From assembly GCA_012064415.1 (NCBI GenBank), contig SSNU01000259.1:26654-90653 (forward strand): a DNA stretch of 64,000 nt. Direction: 5' to 3'. This DNA is from Gyrodactylus bullatarudis (lineage: Eukaryota > Platyhelminthes > Monogenea > Gyrodactylidea > Gyrodactylidae). This document shows positions 56,622-64,000 of the stretch, in pieces. Numbering within the stretch: the first letter of the stretch is position 1; each line of letters begins with the position of its first letter. The notes under the pieces are model-generated. The model did not search any database. It worked only from the letters and a program-made list of their open reading frames with translations, and was not told the DNA's origin. Position numbers and translations under genes: made by a program.

Positions 56622-58200
56622 GGTTTTGAAGTAATTCCCTTTTTCTGATCTAATTTTGGATGATTGTGAAATTGTTTGGTCTTCTTTTCTCTCTCTCTCA
56701 ATCTGTGTGTGTGTGATAGTGTCAGTTGAGACAATGAAGAATATTTCGCTAGTTACTTTGAGAAAATAATGAATAAAACTGTTCAAATTATGTAGTTAAA
56801 CAAAGATAAATAGATATTTGCTATTCATCATTTTACATTATTTTTCATTTATTTTTTCATTCATTTTTAGATCTTGTTATCATAAGTTACTGAGCTGTTT
56901 ACTACGTTCTTTTATTGTTTACTTCTATGATCGAAGTGATCTATTAATTTTGTATTTTAAAATGATTGAAAACCTACACTCTCGACCACAGTCGAAGTAG
57001 CAAATGAATATGGCAACCGAGAAGACATTTAATTTTTATGTGTGCAAAAAACTATTAGATTAATCAAGAAATAAGAGATCAACAAGCATTTAGCTTTTTG
57101 GTTTCTTATTCTTACAATGTACATTGGATTGTGATCATATTCATATGAAAAGAGTTCATGATAGACCTAGTCGAAAATAGATAATTTCAGCAGACTCACA
57201 CAAATGATAGTCGAATGATTTGCGTCGTCTTCATATCATATCAAGATTTATAATTGAGATAACAGTTCAGCTATTGTCTGAGTATAAATCCTTTCAAATC
57301 TTTGTTCTGATTATTACTAATGGAGTTTTTTAAATAAAAATCTATCCAAAAGAGATTACAGAAAGTAGGAAAAGATATTCCGAATGATCTAATTTAAAAT
57401 AGGCTGATAAATTAATATCATTTTAATCCAAATGCATTTTTTGCAAAAGAGTTTGAAGATTTTTTTAGGTCCTGTGTTACATGATTATGGAAACTAAAGA
57501 AATTAAAGGATATTTGATAAAAAGTTAGTTATTATTGATTCTTTTCAAAGAGATCTGATTGGCTGAATTGAAGCTGATTCATTGAAGCTCTTCCAAAATC
57601 CCACTGATGAAGGAGAATACGATATTTCTTCTCAACTCAATTCAACCTAAAAAATAATATTTTATATACTTGATTTAGATTTTTATTAATTTAATTTTGG
57701 TAACTAACTTTAACTTTTATTATCTCTAATTTTCTCAGAGATAAGTCTCAGCGTTTATCTAATTTAAAAGCTATTAAAGAAACAATCAAAACATGTATGG
57801 CAAGCACAGACAAGACTCTTCGGTATACCAAAGCCGAGTATATAGACCATGATTTTTTCCTATCTCCATTCTCAAGGTCATGATTGTAATTTTTGTGAAA
57901 AATTTAAATAATGAAAAAACTCACTTTTAAGTAAATATTATCCATCATGTTGAATATACATTATATTGTTGAAAAGTTATGGCATGCTTTTTTATATAAA
58001 CCAATCATAATCAAGGTCGTATGAGGTAATATAATGTGAGAGGAAAATTTCAACCAATCAAATTCTTGTAGTTGTGTTTAATTGAAAACTCATTGTCATC
58101 AATTTATTGCTATCCAGATTGTAGCATTCATAATTGGTGCCCACACTTTATTAGAAGGTTCTACCTTGAAAAAAAACATTATAATCCAAAATATATGATA
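56622..58200. other. AT-rich sequence, possible promoter region of the 56.5-kb exon
   Basis: No gene is recognised. (GT)n and GAGAGA-like tracts occur near 56690-56720 and would be in the 5' UTR of the 56.5-kb exon. Confidence 0.4.
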
Positions 58201-58207
58201 AAACAAA

Positions 58208-58375
58208 ACAGCCTAGTGGTTAGGAGCGGATTCAAGACACGAGTCCGAATCCAAGGTGCTGTGTACTGACAAGTATTAATGATGAGAAAAACAGTTTTTA
58301 CTTCTGCCACCGTGAGTTGAGTTGTATTTGACTCTCTTATACAATCGACACTTTCTTGTCCGATCTCTACCATTT
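58208..58375 (+). mobile_element. tRNA-derived SINE, copy 3, with decayed hammerhead
   Basis: The A-box-like AGCCTAGTGGTTAGGAGC and B-box-like GAGTCCGAATCC form the tRNA head. GGTGCTGTGTACTGACAAG is followed by a degraded 3' core (GATGAGAAAAACAG where GGACGAAACGCG is expected). The body TCTGCCACCGTGAGTTGAG...TTGACTCTCTTA matches the 18.5-kb copy base for base over long stretches. The ribozyme is dead here, but the SINE identity is clear. Confidence 0.75.
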
Positions 58376-58392
58376 AGCTATGAATCATAACA

Positions 58393-58692
58393 TAAAGTTG
58401 ATTGATATGAAAATGAAGTTGAGAATCTGTGATTTTTACAGAAATCACGATTTTTTCATCAAGAATTCGAATATGTTAAAGAATTTTTGGAATCCAACTC
58501 ATGTTGTCCACTTTTACCAGTTAAAGAAAAAAATTCTGAAAAAAAATTATTTTTATGAAAAATATGGCCATTTTTTAAATTCCCATTTGGCGTAAAAATC
58601 CCATTTTTTCGAACTTTGAGCTGAAAATTTTTATTGATTTGAAAGTTGGAGGTTGATCAAAAGAGGTTTTTCGTGATCAAGATTAGACAGTA
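58393..58692 (+). repeat. Dispersed repeat, family R300 (reference copy)
   Basis: It runs from TAAAGTTGATTGATATGAAA through ATTTTTACAGAAATCACGATT, GGAATCCAACTCATG, AAAAATATGGCCATTTTTT and GAGCTGAAAATTTTTATTGA to GGTTTTTCGTGATCAAGATT. It matches the copies at 9.2-9.5 and 51.9-52.2 kb in opposite orientation. It lies directly downstream of the SINE. There is no coding content. Confidence 0.75.
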
Positions 58693-59751
58693 GTAGAAAT
58701 TAGAAAAATAAATAATTGAACCTATTTTATAGATTGTCAAATTTATTTATGTAATATTTTATTTTTCAAACGTCATTATTGTGCCAAACTATCTATCATA
58801 AAATATCTGTGGTACAACTTCATTTCAGCAGATTTTGGTATCCAAGTTTGCATTAAAATCAGAGATCATAATTTTTTCAAATCCATCATGCTATTCATTT
58901 TTCAAGAAGGATAGATTCAATCCTACAGTTGTATCGGAAAGAAAAGTCCTGCTCAAAAAAGTGCCTTCACAAAAGTTTTTATAACGTTGCTATTTCATGA
59001 GATTTTGTTAAAATTTTTTTTGATTATTGAAATTTATTTATTCCTTCGATAAATTATCCATTTAGAATTCATCCAAGACTTGTTAATGTAATGTTAATTA
59101 AATTTAAAAATCCTCCTGTATTTACTATATAATTTGGATTTGAAATTGATGAGAAAAGTATTTTATTGCTCTTTAAAACTATTTTAGCACCTTTAGACAC
59201 CGCTTTCATTTACAAAAATTAATTTGGTAATCATTAATGTAACAGAGGAAGAAGACAAGTGACTTTTACCTCAATATCTTTCTATTCATTCACCTATCTA
59301 ATGAGAAAGATTCAGGAGACCTCTTCGTTGATTGGCTGTTTAGATTCTCGATATCTTCTGGTTGACCAGGAGAAACCAAAGAAGTGTAAACATAAGTCTG
59401 TTTTGAAAATAATTCAAAAAGCGTTTTATTATCATATCAATTTCTTTAGACTGATCCTAAATCTGATCCCTCAATGTTGTAGAATTTCAGTTTTATCAGA
59501 AAATAAAGTCCTATCAAAAATATAGAGTCTGAACATAACACAAAAACTTTTTTAAAATACACAATAAATGTACAGTTTTTTCGGTATTTGGAAGATTAAT
59601 AAATTTTCCGCAAGTGGTTTATTATTAGAGTACCTTATTTTGCATCAATAACGTTTTATTTAAATTAGAAAGAAGGAGTCCATATTTATTCAACCTTATT
59701 AATCCTTTATTGAAAATACTAATTCTTCCGTTAAACTCTTTGAATTATTCC
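58693..59751. other. AT-rich sequence, nothing recognised
   Basis: A frame at 59259-59525 has no recognisable motif and A/T-driven codons. Confidence 0.45.
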
Positions 59752-59916
59752 ATGGCCTCAAAGTCATTTATGACCGATTATTTACCAATAATTCCTGGCC
59801 TCGGTCAGCAGCAGGACGTGGGCTACAAAGAGATGTTAATGGAGACTGAGCCAATTGAAACGCGTCGTTCAAGCGGCGGTCGCCGAACGGTTTTCGCTAA
59901 CCTAACTGGAAAGTGA
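59752..59916 (+). CDS. Small ORF or first exon, 54 aa, unknown
   Basis: ATG 59752 opens MASKSFMTDYLPIIPGLGQQ, then a Met/Glu segment, then IETRRSSGGRRTVFANLTGK and a TGA. It stands out because its third positions and overall composition are far more GC-rich than the surroundings (GGCGGTCGCCGAACG), which suggests protein-level selection. It could be a complete micro-protein or a first exon if a donor (AA/GTGACT) is used. No domain is recognised. The membrane-protein ORF at 60.76 kb follows on the same strand. Confidence 0.5.
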   Translation: MASKSFMTDYLPIIPGLGQQQDVGYKEMLMETEPIETRRSSGGRRTVFANLTGK

Positions 59917-60759
59917 CTATTAATTCCTAGTTACTGACCTCATATATGAAAACACTTCTCTTCTTAGAAATGTAATTGGATACTGCTCTTCGATTTGGAA
60001 ACCTTTTCTTATCAGTTAAACCTTAATATGATATTTTTAATTTCTCGATTTTTTATGCCAATTCTGTTGATCTATTACGCTACAGGCGCCTTGCCAGATT
60101 TATAGTTATAAATTATTAATCCTACATCTTTTAAAACTGTTAATCTAAATTATTGCTCAAGAAATTATTATATTCTCGCTGAATCTCTCAGAAATTGGCC
60201 AAAATATCTTTCATCAAATACCATCAAATATCAAAAAAATTCATGCTCTATTTGTATCCAGATTATCGACTATAGCATCGGGAATTATTTTTTACTAACT
60301 CAGATTTTCTTATTCTCTTGAAGTTATTCTTCAATTAATTTTGAGTGCCTTCCCAGTACGTACATTTTCAATTACTCTTGTCTTTTGTTCCAAAATTTTG
60401 AATAAAAGAATAGAAGAAGATTCCCGACTAGCCAATTTTTCGTACTACTTGCATACTGCGTTTCAGTTCATAAAGATAAAAATAGCTCAAAGCTGGTTCT
60501 TGAACAGTTGAGTTAAACCCTTTATGAAAAAATGAGATTTTTAAAATAAATTCAAAGAATCCAGATGCATTTTCATCTGGAATAATCTCAAGTGTTTACT
60601 AATTGTAGAATTTATTTCCAACCAATGAGAATTCATACCAAGAAAATATACTCAGATTGGTACAATTTGTTAGGGAATGATTCTTGTTTGGAATATCTGA
60701 ATATATAAACTAATTTATCATATGCTATGGAAAATTGATTCTTTTATGAATATTTGAGA
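59917..60759. other. AT-rich spacer
   Basis: No ORF or RNA motif is recognised. Confidence 0.45.
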
Positions 60760-61473
60760 ATGGCTCAAGATTATTTAGGGCCAAGTTTCCAGACATTTAG
60801 TCAAATGGCTAATGAGCCGACAAAATTTCAAAACCCTGAAGAGTTGAATCCAAACCCAATGAAGTTAAATGAAACTAAACCTTCAAATAACTTGAGAGAA
60901 CGTTTCAAAAGTCGACATATTCTCAAATTCAATGGTCACTTGAATTTTCTTTATCGCGAGAAAGTCCTTCTTTTTATAACTCTTCTACTGGGAATTTTAT
61001 TTATAATTCTTTGTATAACATTTTTTACTTATTTATCAAAATCTTCACAGCCGTCATCAGTTAATTACATTCAGGCGATTCAACCCACAGGCTCCTCGCC
61101 TAATGACGGACTCTGTGAAAGTCTCGATTGCCTCAGAATTTCAGTTGAAATGCATAAAACTCTTGAGAAAATCTGTAGTAATCAAGATGACTGGCAAACT
61201 GATTTACAATGCCTGGAGCAAAGTCAAACTTCAGCTTCAAAAATTGCTTATGATAATTCCCTAAAGTTATTAATGGCCGATTTCAAATCATTCAAGTTTA
61301 ACAAGAGTCAATTAAAAGGTTACAATCAAGCAATGGAATTATTTCATACAATTACGAATCAAAGTTTTTATCGCCAGAATAACTTGTCAACAAATAAAGA
61401 GTTTAACCGGATCCTTGAAAATATTTCCCTATCACAGAAATCTTTGAGTAAGTCGAACATTGATCAACAGTAA
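60760..61473 (+). CDS. Single-pass (type II-like) membrane protein, 237 aa
   Basis: ATG 60760 opens MAQDYLGPSFQTFSQMANEP, a polar, Asn/Pro-rich cytosolic part of about 70 aa. A strong membrane segment follows (VLLFITLLLGILFIILCITF, about residues 69-88), then a ~145-aa presumably extracellular part. It has GLCESLDCLRISVEMHKTLE and KICSNQDDWQTDLQCLEQ, four Cys in a C-x4-C...C...C pattern, and several N-x-S/T sites. The C-S-x-x-C...L motif after a membrane anchor loosely recalls the start of M13 (neprilysin-type) ectodomains, but no HExxH part follows before the stop at 61473. It could be a truncated duplicate or an unrelated small receptor-like protein. The intact frame and balanced composition support a real coding region. 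Confidence 0.62.
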   Translation: MAQDYLGPSFQTFSQMANEPTKFQNPEELNPNPMKLNETKPSNNLRERFKSRHILKFNGHLNFLYREKVLLFITLLLGILFIILCITFFTYLSKSSQPSSVNYIQAIQPTGSSPNDGLCESLDCLRISVEMHKTLEKICSNQDDWQTDLQCLEQSQTSASKIAYDNSLKLLMADFKSFKFNKSQLKGYNQAMELFHTITNQSFYRQNNLSTNKEFNRILENISLSQKSLSKSNIDQQ

Positions 61474-62032
61474 AAATTTATTTGATCAGAATTATACTAA
61501 CGATTTTTCGAAGACGTTTTGATTCTCAGTAGTACCTAACGATGCAGTATATCGAAAATATTCTTAAATGTTCCTAAAAAAAATAAGTATGAGATTCTGA
61601 GTAAAATATTGTATTTTATAAATTTGAACAAAGTATTTCGAACCCTATAGAAGACAATTGTATTTTATTTCAACAAATTCTCAGTGAGAAACTAAAGTGG
61701 AAATTTTCGTTTATAGAAATATTCTAAAGAAACGACATGTAACTTAGTAATCCCATTCTAAGCATTCAAACTGGCAATTGATTATAATTCGCAATTTATT
61801 TCAAGAGGTTTATAGAATAGAGGTTAAAGTAAGATTTATTTTTTCAGCTAAAAACTTATTCATTGCTATAGTTGAGGTTCCATTGTAACTCAGTCTGTAG
61901 AATCGAGGTATAATAGTTAATTTTAATCGAAGAAAAATTCTCATATTCCATCTAGTGTATGGTTCATATTTTGAGTAAAGATTAAAAAGGGTCTTGTAAG
62001 AATTAGTTCTATATGAACTGTTATAGCTTCAA
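61474..62032. other. AT-rich spacer before the LINE
   Basis: GAACCCTATAGAAGACAATTG (61640 on) is the inverse of a sequence near 14065, so a short repeat is shared. Nothing else is recognised. Confidence 0.45.
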
Positions 62033-62724
62033 GCAATATCCGCTCTGTGTTGACACGGTGTGGTTCCCAGCACCCCAGACCGTGCCTTGCATCGTAGAAC
62101 CCTTGATCCTCGCGCCCTGGATGGACTGGCGTGCTAGTGGGGGAGGGCCGACAGCTGTTAGTTCTCCCATGAGGGATATCCGGGGATAATCGCGTGAAGG
62201 TCGTTGTCTACTGAACATATCCTTCAAATACGGCTTTCGCCATAGAGAAAAGATATACTTGACTCTGCATCGTAACGAAAATGTCTGGGACATCATCTCC
62301 CAAATTTTGACCCCCTATTGGTCGAGGGTTTTGCGACCCGATAGCGCACCGAAATTAACTGCCAGATTTACCAATTCTTTTGTGCATACTCTCAACGCCT
62401 GCTAAAAGCAAACATAAAGAGTTCCCTATTGGTAACGGGTTCAGCAGATTCCGCGATCTATAACTGATGTTTACCGGAGGGACAGCCTCGGAAACAAGGC
62501 AAGACCACAGTTCGGCTAACCGTTAGAGGGTTTTACCACTCGCGCATCACTTCCCTGTGGTACCATTGTCTGATTCCCCGTCGAGTTCGTTGGGTGGCCC
62601 CGTGGTCCCTTTCAGGCCATACGATCAGATCAGGTTGCGGTCAAATCAACCCTCGTACCCATGCCCACTTAGTCGGGAGGAGCACTCGCTGCAGAAGGCA
62701 AGAACGCACTGGAATGATTGGTCT

Positions 62725-63255
62725 CTAGGTGTCTGTTAAAGTCTCCTCTACGTGCATAGGAGCCATGACACAGTGGAATCTACGCCCTACTTCCACTGTA
62801 GGGTCATAGGTATGGAACCTTCTCCTGTGCACCAACAGAGCATTACGGTTACTGAATACTCTGTCACACGAAGTACACGGATTGGGCTCCTCTGTGCCTC
62901 TCTGAAGCGTACATCTTAAGAAGTAACGCTTCGTCCACCATGATTGAGAGCCATGTCTGACAGTGAATCTACCTTCCATGACTTGCTTGACTAAAGATGG
63001 GCTCTCTCCTTTCAGCACACTATCCCGAAGTTTAGTACGCCTATCAGAAACCATCATCTGTACCGTAGGCACATCAATAGCTTCCAAAAGAGTGTGATTG
63101 CTAACGCAATCCCACCGTGAATAACCCGCGATCATTTTGCGTGCATCACACAAAACAGTCTCAAGCTTAGACAATTGTGTAGCAGTGGGATTAACAGCGT
63201 GTAGACCATACGTGAGTACGCTTCCTACACACTGAGCCACTAGGACCTCCTTCAC
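62725..63255 (-). pseudogene. LINE ORF2 C-terminal domain with C2H2 zinc finger
   Basis: The frame runs KEVLVAQCVGSVLTYGLHAV (the thumb-like segment after the RT), TQLSKLETVLCDARKMIAGY, LLEAIDVPTVQMMVSDRRTK, and near the end CTSCDRVFSNRNALLVHRRR-FH, a C-x2-C-x12-H-x4-H finger. Then comes a short tail and a TGA at 62725. C-terminal fingers of this kind occur in RTE-clade and related LINEs, where they are thought to aid nucleic-acid binding. The frame is separated from the RT frame by at least one indel, so the element as read here is not functional. Confidence 0.82.
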
Positions 63256-63289
63256 TCTCCTGCTAAGTAGCGGAGAGTCTGCTAATGGA

Positions 63290-64000
63290 TCCCAAGGCTA
63301 TTCGCCCTTTCACAAGTCTGTTTTTTAATCTCTTCCAGTAGGTCGCCCGAGGACGATATCACCGATCCAAGATAAGAAAAGCTATCCACTGCTTCATATG
63401 AGCATACATCACTCAACGCTTCGTTACTCACTTCCCTAAAGCCAAGCGACATCACTTTGGTTTTTGACCCACTAATTGTCAGGCCGAACCTTATGCAACT
63501 CCGTTCCAGAATCCGAAGATTCCTGGCAAGCTTCTCAGGTGACTGACTTAATAGGACTAAGTCATCCGCATAAGCAAGGAACGAGATCTGCTCACTAGAG
63601 CCACATAATTGGAACTTTCCTCCAACAGCACATCAAACACAATGTTGAAAATAATCGGTCCAAGAACGCACCCTTGCCTCCTGCCTTTGCCCATTACAAA
63701 GGAACTTTCAGAGTTCTTTATGGTACCCACAGGACGGTCATGCAAACGCATCAACACATCAAGTAAGTTTCCATGAATACCCTTATTGACGAGACAAGCC
63801 TTTATCACGGGATGTGGAATGGAGTCAAATGCCTTGGTGAGGTCTACCATGGCTGCATACAGAGGATGCTTAAAGGAGTGCGCTTTTACCTGCAGTTCCC
63901 TCAAGATCCCTATAGCATCCGCGGTCGATCTACCACGCCGAAACCCGAATTGTGATTCACACAGGTTCCCACCCAAGCAACGTTCAATCCTCGATTTCAA
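63290..64000 (-). pseudogene. LINE reverse transcriptase, frameshifted, truncated by window edge
   Basis: From the right edge, SQFGFRRGRSTADAIGILRE, YAAMVDLTKAFDSIPHPVIK and GRRQGCVLGPIIFNIVFDVL are RT motifs 2-4 in RTE style. One base is missing near 63,610. In the corrected frame it continues FLAYADDLVLLSQSPEKLAR (catalytic YADD), LTISGSKTKVMSLGF and SFSYLGSVISSSGDLLEEIK. A second indel near 63,290 precedes the C-terminal domain. All catalytic residues are present, so only two indels seem to inactivate what is visible, suggesting a young copy or sequencing errors. Confidence 0.88.

Larger units (their letters stand above)
62033..64000 (-). mobile_element. RTE-like non-LTR retrotransposon, 3' half
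   Basis: The base composition jumps to about 50% GC at 62,033, against about 30% elsewhere, and stays so to the right edge. On the minus strand it contains the reverse transcriptase (from beyond 64,000 to about 63,290), the C-terminal domain (63,255-62,725) and a 3' UTR of about 690 nt. It runs out of the window at its 5' side. The end on the left lacks an obvious poly(A) tail. Confidence 0.85.

Noticed and set aside
57606..57625. CTGATGA near 57,606 as a hammerhead core
   Set aside because: The required GAAA partner and paired stems are absent.
62021..62296. 91-codon minus-strand ORF at the LINE 3' end as a gene
   Set aside because: It lies in the 3' UTR of the LINE, has no family similarity and follows the ORF2 stop.
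1..64000. CRISPR arrays, operons, bacterial insertion sequences or a prophage
   Set aside because: Introns, PLEs, piggyBac, pogo, RTE and bZIP show that this is animal nuclear DNA. No regularly spaced short repeats were seen.

Overview
The window is an AT-rich stretch of an invertebrate animal genome. It has spliceosomal introns, a PAR-type bZIP transcription factor with long introns, small secreted C-type lectins, and many decayed eukaryotic transposons. I cannot fix the phylum. Introns of 25-40 nt, a tRNA-derived SINE carrying a hammerhead ribozyme, Penelope-like elements (PLEs), Merlin and RTE together recall schistosomes and other flatworms. No gene here excludes an AT-rich arthropod or another spiralian.

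Layout. 1-15 kb is a transposon graveyard. It holds at least five PLE fragments (RT and/or GIY-YIG endonuclease), pogo/Tigger transposase fragments, fold-back repeats and a series of hammerhead ribozymes in PLE 3' regions. 15.7-16.5 kb holds an intact 252-codon ORF of unknown function. 16.8-25 kb holds long palindromes, a SINE with a hammerhead, unrecognised exons on the minus strand and a Merlin element with both terminal inverted repeats (TIRs). 25-30.4 kb is a nest of pogo, a LINE endonuclease split at TTAA by a piggyBac, and a TA-flanked element that contains a second TA-flanked element with 388-bp arms. 30.4-35.7 kb is a cluster of three C-type lectin genes (two minus, one plus). Each has a signal-peptide exon, a TATA box and very short introns, and one carries a frameshift. 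37.3-41.6 kb (minus) is a vrille/NFIL3-like bZIP gene whose downstream exons encode a second basic region. A possible upstream alternative first exon lies at 56.5 kb, leaving about 15 kb of intron with scattered copies of a roughly 300-bp repeat. 58-62 kb has another SINE copy and two plus-strand ORFs, one a membrane protein. 62.0-64.0 kb is the 3' half of a GC-richer RTE-like LINE that runs off the right edge.

Main points of interest. (1) There are two unrelated hammerhead families: a minimal PLE type (five good copies, one of them from a divergent PLE, plus one with an altered core position and one remnant) and a longer schistosome-like type at the tRNA/body junction of a SINE. (2) Very short GT-AG introns (25, 29, 33, 34 and 40 nt) are supported by reading frame in the lectins, and a 19-nt GT-AG segment interrupts a pogo transposase exactly where its removal restores the frame. 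(3) The bZIP gene is predicted to encode two basic regions. All calls come from reading the sequence. No alignment or folding program was run.
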